DNA of 64,000 nucleotides, from the NCBI RefSeq assembly GCF_023715465.1, contig NZ_JAMBOE010000007.1:242319-306318 (forward strand). The letters run 5' to 3'. Within the stretch, counting starts at the first letter, position 1. Each line of letters begins with the position of its first letter. A program made the translations under genes and the position numbers. Below are positions 46,439 to 53,567 of this stretch, one piece after another. The notes beneath the pieces are model-generated. The model was not told where the DNA came from. It worked only from the letters and a program-made list of their open reading frames with translations, and made no database searches. This stretch comes from Paenibacillus macerans. Lineage in GTDB: Bacteria; Bacillota; Bacilli; Paenibacillales; Paenibacillaceae.

Positions 46439-46621
46439 CTATTTACGTTTCAATTTTTTGGTTTCCTTTGCTTCTGCGGCCGTTCTGACATCAATGGCAG
46501 CCATAACAAAGGCCCGCTCCCTGCGGGGAAGGGCCATGTATTCGCTAGGCCACTTTCGAAACTTGTGGAGGGCATAGTAAGCGTAATTCGCTTCCGGGTC
46601 GCCCTCCTCAATTAGTTTTTT
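46439..46621 (-). CDS. Frameshift extension of the tail chaperone (gpGT-like T part)
   Basis: The chaperone frame ends in GCA AAA AAC TAA. A slippery A AAA AAC lies at 46621-46615; a -1 slip continues as LIEEGDPEANYAYYALHKFR, then KWPSEYMALPRRERAFVMAA and IDVRTAAEAKETKKLKRK to TAG at 46441-46439 (58 residues). No start codon or ribosome site opens this frame on its own. Programmed -1 frameshifting here is a known rule for tailed phages. Confidence 0.8.
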   Translation of the reverse strand, partial: KKLIEEGDPEANYAYYALHKFRKWPSEYMALPRRERAFVMAAIDVRTAAEAKETKKLKRK

Positions 46622-47016
46622 GCTTCTTCGACGAGTTCGCTCATTTCAACGTCAAAGCCGGAAAGTTCCGAGATTTTTTGTACCAGGGTCGCCAGTTCGC
46701 CAGCAAGAAGTACCTTTTGGACATACTCCTCTGGCGTGGTCACGCCGAGTTTTTTAATAGACTCTGCGTTTTTAAAATCGGGGTAAACAGTATTGTTAAT
46801 TGCAACATTCAGGTTGAATTTTCGGTTATCGAAATCAACCTGTCTTTTGCGGAGTTGAGTAGATTTCTTGCGAATGTCTTCGAATTCTTCCTCCGTCATG
46901 GCCTTGATGGTAAATTTCAGTGGGTTGCCTTTTCCGTCTTTAAAGCGCGGCGAAACGACAACTTCCTCCGTCAAATTGTCAACCGGGTTTGCGTTCAAAA
47001 ATTCTTGTAAATTCAT
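46612..47016 (-). CDS. Tail assembly chaperone (XkdN-like)
   Basis: 134 residues. MNLQEFLNANPVDNLTEEVV, FTIKAMTEEEFEDIRKKSTQ and GVTTPEEYVQKVLLAGELAT. It sits between tube and tape measure, as XkdN does, and helps the tape measure to fold and polymerise. It ends at the slippery site and gives both a short and a longer product. Confidence 0.85.
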   Translation of the reverse strand: MNLQEFLNANPVDNLTEEVVVSPRFKDGKGNPLKFTIKAMTEEEFEDIRKKSTQLRKRQVDFDNRKFNLNVAINNTVYPDFKNAESIKKLGVTTPEEYVQKVLLAGELATLVQKISELSGFDVEMSELVEEAKN

Positions 47017-47030
47017 ATGAATCCTCCTAA

Positions 47031-47504
47031 TTAGTTTGTAGGTTGTACTGCTGTAAATTGATCAAGGACATCGTAATCCTCAAACGTAAACGGTAGTTCC
47101 TCTTCGAGCATATCGTCGCTTGTTGCATCAAACTGCGCCGCAGATGTGCTGTCGAGGTTGCAATTTTTAAGGACTACGGTTTGCTTACCGCTACCGCTCC
47201 CAGGCTGTTCGTTGACCACTTGGAGATCAAACCAAAAATCCGCCCCAGTCTTTACGTAATCTCTCATGAGTTGACGGAATACGGACGTTACATAGTAGAT
47301 TGTCAGCGTACCCGAGCCAGACCAACCAGCAGACCGTTGTGGCGTATTGGTTCTGCCCAAAACAGGGACGTCTACCTTGTTTTTCTCGATTGTAGATTCC
47401 AACGTCTTTGCGTAGAACAATTCTTCGACGCGACCATTGATTGTAACGAACGCCTTTGCCATTTTACCGCTGACGGCATCTTTAACATTGAAAAACCCTG
47501 ACAT
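47031..47504 (-). CDS. Tail tube protein (XkdM-like)
   Basis: 157 residues. MSGFFNVKDAVSGKMAKAFV, then ELFYAKTLESTIEKNKVDVP, VLGRTNTPQRSAGWSGSGTL and ITYYVTS-like strand, typical of the PBSX tube family. Follows the sheath gene by 13 bases. Confidence 0.9.
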   Translation of the reverse strand: MSGFFNVKDAVSGKMAKAFVTINGRVEELFYAKTLESTIEKNKVDVPVLGRTNTPQRSAGWSGSGTLTIYYVTSVFRQLMRDYVKTGADFWFDLQVVNEQPGSGSGKQTVVLKNCNLDSTSAAQFDATSDDMLEEELPFTFEDYDVLDQFTAVQPTN

Positions 47505-47517
47505 GTATTACCCCTCC

Positions 47518-48846
47518 TTATCGCACTGTGACAGTCATGTATAATTTTTCCATGCTATCGGTAGGTTGAATGCCTAGGTTAGCAATTACCGAATCGGCTT
47601 CATTTCCCGGCAAAACCTCGATATCATTTTGAGAATCGAAGTTTTGGATTGCGCCTAATCCTTGCAGTGTGTCGAGATAAGCAATTGTGGATGCTTTGAA
47701 CAAATTCCGACCATCTGCGTCGTTGTTGACCTTGCCGATAAAATTCTTTTCAAAGTTACTTTTCACATCGTTCGCAATAGCATCAAGCGTACGGATTACG
47801 CGATTTTTTCTGTAAGCTCTACTGCGATCCGGCGTAAATGTAGTCAGTGTGTTGATATCTTGTTCAATCCGCACAACACCGTTCGTCGCTGTCAGCACCA
47901 ACTCCCCGTTTTGCAATGCGTCAATGATTTGGCTATTGGTGTACTTGGGAGTAACATCCACTGCATTCTGGATGATTGTATAAGTCAACGATTGATTGAT
48001 GTTTGCTGCGGCCTCCATAGCTGCAATTTCCCAAAGCAGATAGATTGGATCAACCGTTATCCCGTCAGACGTTACTACGCTGTTTTTAAGGCTTATGACG
48101 CCCTCGTAGTCTGCTTGTGGGTGGTTATAGAGGACTGCTTGAAACTTCTTGCCCTCGTCTTCTCTCAAACGTCTGGTAAAGGCCACGGCAAGTTGTTTAA
48201 CGCTAGAATCGTCTACCGGGATACCCAAGACGTTAAATTCTTCGGATTCAAACGCCGTAAAGGCATCTGACCACTCTCCCATACCTCCAGTTCCTGCCGC
48301 GCCATTTGCAAGCGGCGTACCTGCGGTTGCTATCAAAGCGCCGGTGCCAGAAAAGTCTACGAAATCATTAGATACAACTTGATCGGCTGTTGCGGCTACC
48401 TGGGAGGCTACTTCTTCCCCGTCCAATAAAGTTTGAACGGTGTATGTCCCAGGATTGTCAATATTGGACTGAATAGCAATCTTTAAATCGTTTCCTCTCA
48501 ATCCGCCGTATTTTGCTGTAGCTGTGAGACTACCGATTGTTGCTGATGCTTTTTTCGCGCCCTTAGCCCCAAGCCGATAGATTAACACCGTTTTTGCGTG
48601 CGACATTGCCGCCGTAATGTGTCGGATGCGCGGATCAATTGGATAAAAGCCGATCAACTTAACTGCGTCTTGCAAGTATGTTTCGGCCTCCAGCTTAATG
48701 ATGCCCTCTTTACCCCAAGGAAGGGGAGCCGGGAAAGCAACTGTGCCGCGATCACCGACATTTACGTTTTGTTGTGCCGCTGCTTTAAAGTTGATGTATA
48801 CGCCCGGCAATACTTTGTTCATCGTTAGGAATGTGCCGCCTGCCAT
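47518..48846 (-). CDS. Tail sheath protein (XkdK-like)
   Basis: 442 residues. MAGGTFLTMNKVLPGVYINF at the start, TVQTLLDGEEVASQVAATAD, FNVLGIPVDDSSVKQLAVAF, and the conserved C-terminal fold RIEQDINTLTTFTPDRSRAY, RKNRVIRTLDAIANDVKSNF, FIGKVNNDADGRNLFK. The contractile sheath proves a myovirus-type tail. Confidence 0.93.
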   Translation of the reverse strand: MAGGTFLTMNKVLPGVYINFKAAAQQNVNVGDRGTVAFPAPLPWGKEGIIKLEAETYLQDAVKLIGFYPIDPRIRHITAAMSHAKTVLIYRLGAKGAKKASATIGSLTATAKYGGLRGNDLKIAIQSNIDNPGTYTVQTLLDGEEVASQVAATADQVVSNDFVDFSGTGALIATAGTPLANGAAGTGGMGEWSDAFTAFESEEFNVLGIPVDDSSVKQLAVAFTRRLREDEGKKFQAVLYNHPQADYEGVISLKNSVVTSDGITVDPIYLLWEIAAMEAAANINQSLTYTIIQNAVDVTPKYTNSQIIDALQNGELVLTATNGVVRIEQDINTLTTFTPDRSRAYRKNRVIRTLDAIANDVKSNFEKNFIGKVNNDADGRNLFKASTIAYLDTLQGLGAIQNFDSQNDIEVLPGNEADSVIANLGIQPTDSMEKLYMTVTVR

Positions 48847-49044
48847 TTACTTAACCCCCTTGTTTTTAAACGTCTCTACGGCCTTTCTAGCGGCCTCTAT
48901 GGTGTATTCCTTGCCGTCTTCCAGGACAATAGAAATAATGTCCTTGTCCACTCCCGCAAACTGCTTAGAGGCCAAAATCTGCTCCTTAGAAAACTTGTCT
49001 CCGGCTACTTCTTCAACTTGTGTTTCAATCTTTTTAGTTGTCAC
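48847..49044 (-). CDS. Small phage protein, 65 residues
   Basis: MTTKKIETQVEEVAGDKFSK then EQILASKQFAGVDKDIISIV and EDGKEYTIEAARKAVETFKN. Helical N-terminus, then a short beta-alpha part. Between tail terminator and sheath genes in many PBSX-like phages; role unknown. Start overlaps the stop of the previous gene. Confidence 0.65.
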   Translation of the reverse strand: MTTKKIETQVEEVAGDKFSKEQILASKQFAGVDKDIISIVLEDGKEYTIEAARKAVETFKNKGVK

Positions 49045-49471
49045 GTTCTAATCCCTCCTGAATATCCAATTCCTGCATTTTGGGCGTATCTGGTGCAGTC
49101 TCCCAAACGAGAAAGTTGTAATTGACAAAGAAATGAAGCACTTCGTCCACGATTTCGAAATTCATTTCGGTTCCGTGCACTAATACGCCGTTTATGTCAA
49201 TTTGCTTCAGCACACTTGTCAAACGCTCGGCCATGTCGTAGTAGTCTTCATTTTCCCGATTCACGCCATAATAACGCACCGCAAACGGGTGAGTACGCAT
49301 ATACCGCCTGCCCAACTCTTGGGTGTGTTCAGGTTCCAAAAAACGCACAAAAAAACAAGGCGGATTTAAGCCCTGTTTAATCTCTTCGCCTAGTATTTCG
49401 ATGTCAGGGAAAGCAGCCTTCAAGGCAGCATGTACGGCATATCGAACGATATTAAATGTCACCTGTTGCAT
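49034..49471 (-). CDS. Tail terminator-like protein (DUF6838 type)
   Basis: 145 residues. VRYAVHAALKAAFPDIEILG, EEIKQGLNPPCFFVRFLEPE, HPFAVRYYGVNRENEDYYDM and EVLHFFVNYNFLVWETAPDT. Position between the HK97 gp10-like gene and the sheath is right for the ring that ends the tail. Confidence 0.75.
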   Translation of the reverse strand: MQQVTFNIVRYAVHAALKAAFPDIEILGEEIKQGLNPPCFFVRFLEPEHTQELGRRYMRTHPFAVRYYGVNRENEDYYDMAERLTSVLKQIDINGVLVHGTEMNFEIVDEVLHFFVNYNFLVWETAPDTPKMQELDIQEGLERDN

Positions 49472-49473
49472 GA

Positions 49474-49878
49474 CTACCTCCCCAAGTATCTCGTAATAAA
49501 CCGGTCCATTTTTCTCTTCATAATCCCGGGAAGCTCGCGTTTAAGTTCCTGATTGGATATCTTCATCATGAACCGGCCCTCTACCCACCCCTGATGATTG
49601 GCCGTGCGGTGGCCGTATTCAATGTACGCCGAGTAGTACACCGGATTAAAAACCTCGATTTCAGCCCCGGCGTCCGTGATCACTACTTGTCCAATCGTCC
49701 AACTGCGGCGCAGTTCCCCAGTGTCAGCCGGTGTACGCGGAACCACCTTAGCCAGTAAACGGTTTGCCAACTCTATGACACACTCTCGCATAACCCCTGG
49801 AAACGCCTTGTGCATCTCTTTGAGGTTGCCCCGAAACTTTTTAAACTCCGAGAAATTAAAGCTGCCCATTTTAGCCAT
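49474..49878 (-). CDS. HK97 gp10-like head-tail protein (XkdI)
   Basis: 134 residues from the ATG at 49878 (AAGGAG 9 bases upstream; overlaps the previous stop). MAKMGSFNFSEFKKFRGNLK, LLAKVVPRTPADTGELRRSW and YSAYIEYGHRTANHQGWVEG. The PADTGxLRxS and YIEYG motifs define the HK97 gp10 family of head-tail joining proteins. Confidence 0.88.
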   Translation of the reverse strand: MAKMGSFNFSEFKKFRGNLKEMHKAFPGVMRECVIELANRLLAKVVPRTPADTGELRRSWTIGQVVITDAGAEIEVFNPVYYSAYIEYGHRTANHQGWVEGRFMMKISNQELKRELPGIMKRKMDRFITRYLGR

Positions 49879-50270
49879 TATGCCCACTCCTTGCGCTCAA
49901 TGCTCACCTCTTGATGCGTAGGATAGATAAACGGCTCGCCAGCGGTGTATTTACGTGTTGGCGCGATAGGTTCCCATCCAGTAGCGGTTATTCGGCCCCT
50001 GGTCGCTTCTAACATGTCACCTTGTAAAATCTCCAACTCGGGCGCAATAAAGAGTTTGGTTTCATAGCGGATGTCGTTCTGCGCCTCCGTCTGCCCGTTC
50101 TGTGCGAGCGCCTTTTGAGAGATGCGGCAAGGTTGATCGGAGTGTACCGGCATGGGTACGAGTTTCGTTTCTTTGGTTACAGGGTCTTTGACCTTTTGAT
50201 AACGGTAAATGGTTGCTCGGTCTGTATACAATTTTTCGATTTTCCGTCGATGCCGATCGTAATTGATCAC
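49878..50270 (-). CDS. XkdH-like head closure protein
   Basis: 130 residues. MINYDRHRRKIEKLYTDRAT, IYRYQKVKDPVTKETKLVPM and FIAPELEILQGDMLEATRGR. Beta-barrel head-closure pattern, in the XkdH position. Confidence 0.75.
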   Translation of the reverse strand: MINYDRHRRKIEKLYTDRATIYRYQKVKDPVTKETKLVPMPVHSDQPCRISQKALAQNGQTEAQNDIRYETKLFIAPELEILQGDMLEATRGRITATGWEPIAPTRKYTAGEPFIYPTHQEVSIERKEWA

Positions 50271-50271
50271 G

Positions 50272-50655
50272 CTACCACCTCATTTTGCGATAGCGGTTAA
50301 GATCGGCGAGATAATTAGTGACCACATTGTCTATGATTGGCTTTGATATCGCCTTAGATGCCGCTGCGCTTGCCGATCCTCCCGTAACAGACGTATCGCC
50401 AACCTTAACATTATCACCACTAGTATCAATCGTGTCTCCGATATCGTCATTCGCCGATTGCTCTACCCTTAACACGTCGATGACCATTGCCACCCACGTG
50501 TAAAACAACCCCTCTGGCACCGTTGAGATTTGGCAGTAGTTCTTAATACGCCATCCAATTTCACGCACATAAGACATCACGGGAGCGTTTGATTCCGCAG
50601 GAAGATTCAAACGGGATATTACTTCTTTGGCAACTTTAATTTCCTGTTCTTCCAC
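50272..50655 (-). CDS. Head-tail connector protein (YqbG/gp6-like)
   Basis: 127 residues. EIKVAKEVISRLNLPAESNA, VREIGWRIKNYCQISTVPEG and LFYTWVAMVIDVLRVEQSAN form the short helical bundle of gp6-type adaptors. A Gly/Ser/Thr-rich part and IIDNVVTNYLADLNRYRKMR follow. It overlaps the previous gene by 20 bases. Confidence 0.7.
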   Translation of the reverse strand: MEEQEIKVAKEVISRLNLPAESNAPVMSYVREIGWRIKNYCQISTVPEGLFYTWVAMVIDVLRVEQSANDDIGDTIDTSGDNVKVGDTSVTGGSASAAASKAISKPIIDNVVTNYLADLNRYRKMRW

Positions 50656-50926
50656 CTAGATCACCATCCCCACCTTTGATTTTGGTAAGGACATCCTCTT
50701 TCTTTGTGGCTCCGTCCAGATCAATGTTATTAAGTTTTGCGTATTCTTTGAGTTCGGCCAATGTCATGTCGTCAATGGTCTTGGCGGTGTGTTCTGGAGT
50801 TTCATCGATCACTTTCACCGCCTTTTTGATGCGATCATATTGATCTTCTGTAATTAAAAACGACTCCCCTTGTTCGTAAAGGGAGTCGTTATGGCGGATT
50901 GGAGTGGATAGTACCTCAACTTTCAT
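50636..50926 (-). CDS. Phage protein with HeH/Rho-N (SAP-like) motif
   Basis: 96 residues. KVEVLSTPIRHNDSLYEQGE, then the motif TIDDMTLAELKEYAKLNNID and LDGATKKEDVLTKIKG at 50-85, a helix-extension-helix that binds nucleic acid or caps. Common just after the capsid gene. A Gly-rich tail ends it. Confidence 0.7.
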   Translation of the reverse strand: MKVEVLSTPIRHNDSLYEQGESFLITEDQYDRIKKAVKVIDETPEHTAKTIDDMTLAELKEYAKLNNIDLDGATKKEDVLTKIKGGDGDLGGRTGN

Positions 50927-50940
50927 AGGATGTCGCCTCC

Positions 50941-51984
50941 TTAGATTGGTTGAGCTTGGAATACGTTATTTGCCTGCGGAAAAGAAGGAATAGCCGTAGC
51001 TGCCGCTTTCGCCCAAGTGGAAATGGGGTCTTTTCCTTCTTCGTAAATCATAGCAATGACTTTACCCACGGTAGAAACGTCAGCGCCATCAAGTACCATG
51101 CGGGATTCCTCCGGCGTTGGACCGTACAGCGTTTGACCAAGAGGCCCGTCACCAAACATCACGAACTTGTTATCCGGGAAATAGGTGTTCGTCGTATAGG
51201 TACCATCTGCTTTTTGTTCCCGGTATTTCGTATTTTGACTGGACTCATAAACCACAATAGCCGGTAGCCCTTGCTGGATCAAGAAGGCATTGAGATCGGC
51301 CAAATTAGCCACTCTGCCGGAGTTAGTGCCATAGAGATATCCGATAATTTTGGCATTTCGTAGCATGGCACTCGCGATCTTTTTGGACGTCAAGGCGCGT
51401 GTTGGTGTAATATCCAGCGCATCGGACCAGCGCTCCAAATCGCCCAGGATATTCGCCGTATCCGTGTTCCACAAGCTTGTACCGGACAAAATTTGTTTGT
51501 GATTGGCAGGGACTTGATAATCTAACGTTAGAGTTTGAGGATCACCCGGAACGTGCAGTTGAAGTTCCAACTCTCCCTCTGACAAAACTTGCATACGCAT
51601 AAGTTCGGTTGCTGCGCGAACATCATTAACCGCTTTGTCGATTAAGTTAAAAACTCGTTGTACGAGATACTGCTGTTCCTGTGCAGTGCGTGGGAATTTT
51701 AATGCAATCAGGTCTTTTTCTTTGATTTGGTATTTTTTCTTGATGTACGCCGCTTCAAGCGCTTGCTTCGCCGCTTCAATCGAGCCAATTTCAGCCTCGG
51801 TATCAAAAGCGTGTACCTTTGCTACTACTGGCAGATCATTTGCGCCTACCAAATATTCGAATTCAAGCGTGTCAAATTTTTCTTCCGGGAACAATGCTTC
51901 TCCAACGGTATAAGTTTGATAAGTTCTTTCCTGCAAATAGTCCAGTACAGTTTTCTGATTAAAAAGTTCCAATACATCAGGCAT
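50941..51984 (-). CDS. Major capsid protein (phage major capsid protein E / XkdG type)
   Basis: 347 residues. MPDVLELFNQKTVLDYLQER, GEALFPEEKFDTLEFEYLVG, KKYQIKEKDLIALKFPRTAQ, RALTSKKIASAMLRNAKIIG and EESRMVLDGADVSTVGKVIA. HK97 fold of the capsid E family. Follows the decoration gene and the scaffold, as expected. Confidence 0.92.
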   Translation of the reverse strand: MPDVLELFNQKTVLDYLQERTYQTYTVGEALFPEEKFDTLEFEYLVGANDLPVVAKVHAFDTEAEIGSIEAAKQALEAAYIKKKYQIKEKDLIALKFPRTAQEQQYLVQRVFNLIDKAVNDVRAATELMRMQVLSEGELELQLHVPGDPQTLTLDYQVPANHKQILSGTSLWNTDTANILGDLERWSDALDITPTRALTSKKIASAMLRNAKIIGYLYGTNSGRVANLADLNAFLIQQGLPAIVVYESSQNTKYREQKADGTYTTNTYFPDNKFVMFGDGPLGQTLYGPTPEESRMVLDGADVSTVGKVIAMIYEEGKDPISTWAKAAATAIPSFPQANNVFQAQPI

Positions 51985-51998
51985 ATTATTACCTCCGC

Positions 51999-52313
51999 TT
52001 ATTTAAATTTAATTTCTTTGAGTGCTGTCTTTGCTTCTTCTGTCGGGGCTGTAGGCAGACGTTTTTCAAGGATATATCCCTCTACGAGCAACGCCCCCGG
52101 TTGCGGGCCGCTTGTCACATCAACATCATTTAACAAGATTCCCTTTGCCGTGGCATCATTGGCCGGGAAAATTGTGCCCGACTTAACAATCTTTTTGCCG
52201 TCGCTGTCGGCTATTACTCCAACATCACTAACCAAGCACGTGAAAGATTGAAATTTAGAAGACGCCAAGAAATTAATGCGTTCATACTTGGAAATAGGTT
52301 TTACATAAGGCAT
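51999..52313 (-). CDS. Head decoration protein (lambda gpD-like)
   Basis: 104 residues. SGTIFPANDATAKGILLNDV and DVTSGPQPGALLVEGYILEK match the HDPD/gpD trimer fold. Lies between scaffold and capsid genes. It would stabilise the filled head. Confidence 0.85.
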   Translation of the reverse strand: MPYVKPISKYERINFLASSKFQSFTCLVSDVGVIADSDGKKIVKSGTIFPANDATAKGILLNDVDVTSGPQPGALLVEGYILEKRLPTAPTEEAKTALKEIKFK

Positions 52314-52328
52314 GTGCTTTCTCCCTTC

Positions 52329-52949
52329 TTAAGCCCACGGATTATTCTCGGCAGCAGGGGGCTGGCTGCTTTTATTTGCCGTTTGTGCGAATGCTGCTCC
52401 AACGCTTGCCGGGGGTTCATTCTTGTCCTTCGTGCCTGCTGGCTTTAAACCAGAGAATTTGAGTGGTTCTTCTTTCTTTTCGGGCACAAACAAAAAAGAC
52501 TTGCTTTCACGCAAAGTCTTAATTTGGTCTTCAAATCCCGATTCAATTGTTCCGTCATCTTTAATCTTTACAGCGTCCTTGTTAATCAAACTGGCTACAA
52601 GATCGGCGTCATGAACTTTTCCGGCAAGCGCTAATTTTAACGCCGTGTTAACTTTCAACTGTTTAACCTCGGCCTCATACTTTTCAGATGCAACCTTGTT
52701 TTCATCCTGCAACTTTTTAATTGTTGCCTGCATTTCCTCATTGCCCTTAGCCGCTTCTTGCAGTTGACTTAGTTGTTTGTCACGTTCCTTAAGGTCTGTT
52801 TCTGCTTGTTTCTTGGCATTATACACTTCATCGAACTTCTCTTTAGGAAACCAATTACCATCAGAAACAACCGCAATTTTGTGCTTATCACCAGCCTTTG
52901 CAATAATTTGGTTATACAGTTCTTCGCCTAGCAACTCTTTCAAATCCAT
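52329..52949 (-). CDS. Capsid scaffold protein (GP20 type)
   Basis: 206 residues, mostly coiled coil: VYNAKKQAETDLKERDKQLS, KLQDENKVASEKYEAEVKQL, then ALKLALAGKVHDADLVASLI and a disordered Pro/Ala-rich end. Phage minor structural GP20 family. First gene after the promoter at 53.0 kb. Confidence 0.88.
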   Translation of the reverse strand: MDLKELLGEELYNQIIAKAGDKHKIAVVSDGNWFPKEKFDEVYNAKKQAETDLKERDKQLSQLQEAAKGNEEMQATIKKLQDENKVASEKYEAEVKQLKVNTALKLALAGKVHDADLVASLINKDAVKIKDDGTIESGFEDQIKTLRESKSFLFVPEKKEEPLKFSGLKPAGTKDKNEPPASVGAAFAQTANKSSQPPAAENNPWA

Positions 52950-53009
52950 CTATTCCATCTCCCTTAATGTTTTGTTTACGTGTACACCTCACGCATGGGG
53001 TTGCGTTCA

Positions 53010-53038
53010 GTTTTACCCCGAACCTTTAAAGAGGGCAA
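53010..53038 (-). promoter_or_regulatory. Possible internal promoter of the capsid genes
   Basis: On the minus strand TTGCCC (53038-53033), 17-bp spacer, TAAAAC (53015-53010), just after a terminator. It would restart transcription for scaffold, decoration and capsid genes. Confidence 0.45.
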
Positions 53039-53041
53039 AAT

Positions 53042-53073
53042 AAAGGGCCGCAGGTAGTCTCAACCTCGGCCCG
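53042..53073 (-). terminator. Terminator between the 90-residue gene and the scaffold gene
   Basis: On the minus strand CGGGCCGAGGTTGAG, loop, CTGCGGCCC then TTTATTTTG. Confidence 0.65.
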
Positions 53074-53074
53074 T

Positions 53075-53347
53075 TTACGCTGTTACTTTTGTGTATTTCG
53101 CTTCAAATACTGTTTGTGTCATAACAAACAACTTACCTTCTGTGTTCTTGACAATAAACTCCCCGACATTTGCAACCAAAACATCCAATGCGTTCCGAAT
53201 AACGCGAAGCTTCAAACCGCTTGGAGTATAGTCTATAGAAATCGGCAATCCCACGAATCCGACGATTTCTTGGATGTGAGTCGGCTCCATCCCTTCAAAC
53301 TTGATTGCCTGTACCGGGATGCATTCTTGATAGTTTTCAACTGGCAC
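53075..53347 (-). CDS. Phage protein of unknown function, 90 residues
   Basis: GTG start with AAAGGAGGTGATTAA just upstream. MPVENYQECIPVQAIKFEGM, then HIQEIVGFVGLPISIDYTPS and EFIVKNTEGKLFVMTQTVFE. This looks like small beta-rich phage proteins with a G-D-F/E-F-I-V motif. It is set off by terminators on both sides. Confidence 0.6.
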   Translation of the reverse strand: MPVENYQECIPVQAIKFEGMEPTHIQEIVGFVGLPISIDYTPSGLKLRVIRNALDVLVANVGEFIVKNTEGKLFVMTQTVFEAKYTKVTA

Positions 53348-53370
53348 TTAATCACCTCCTTTTGGCATAT

Positions 53371-53402
53371 AAAAAAGCACCCTCGCCAAAGCGTGAGTGC
53401 TT
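53371..53402 (-). terminator. Terminator after the packaging/MuF genes
   Basis: On the minus strand GAAGCACTCACGCTTTGGCG, AGGGTGCTTTTTTAT. Nearly the same stem as at 45.7 kb. Confidence 0.75.
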
Positions 53403-53567
53403 CTATTTTTCATCTTTGAGCACGCCGATTTTCTTCAAGTGCCCTCGGAATAGTTCTTTATTCTCTTTTTGTTCCTTTTCGGGAATCTCGTTGTATCCAA
53501 TTATTTTGGGTTTCCCTGGGTCGTTCCATCTTGGATCAGAAAACGGCTTTTTCTTTTCCTCGCTCAC
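53403..53567 (-). CDS. Small phage protein after MuF, 54 residues
   Basis: GTG start overlapping the MuF stop by four bases (GTGA). MSEEKKKPFSDPRWNDPGKP, then KIIGYNEIPEKEQKENKELF and RGHLKKIGVLKDEK. Highly charged. It is translation-coupled to the MuF-ART gene, so an immunity or assembly helper for that protein is possible. Not recognised. Confidence 0.6.
   Translation of the reverse strand: MSEEKKKPFSDPRWNDPGKPKIIGYNEIPEKEQKENKELFRGHLKKIGVLKDEK

Noticed and set aside
47662..48270. 202-residue plus-strand frame opposite the sheath gene
   Set aside because: Antisense to a certain structural gene, Cys-rich composition typical of shadow frames, no ribosome site.
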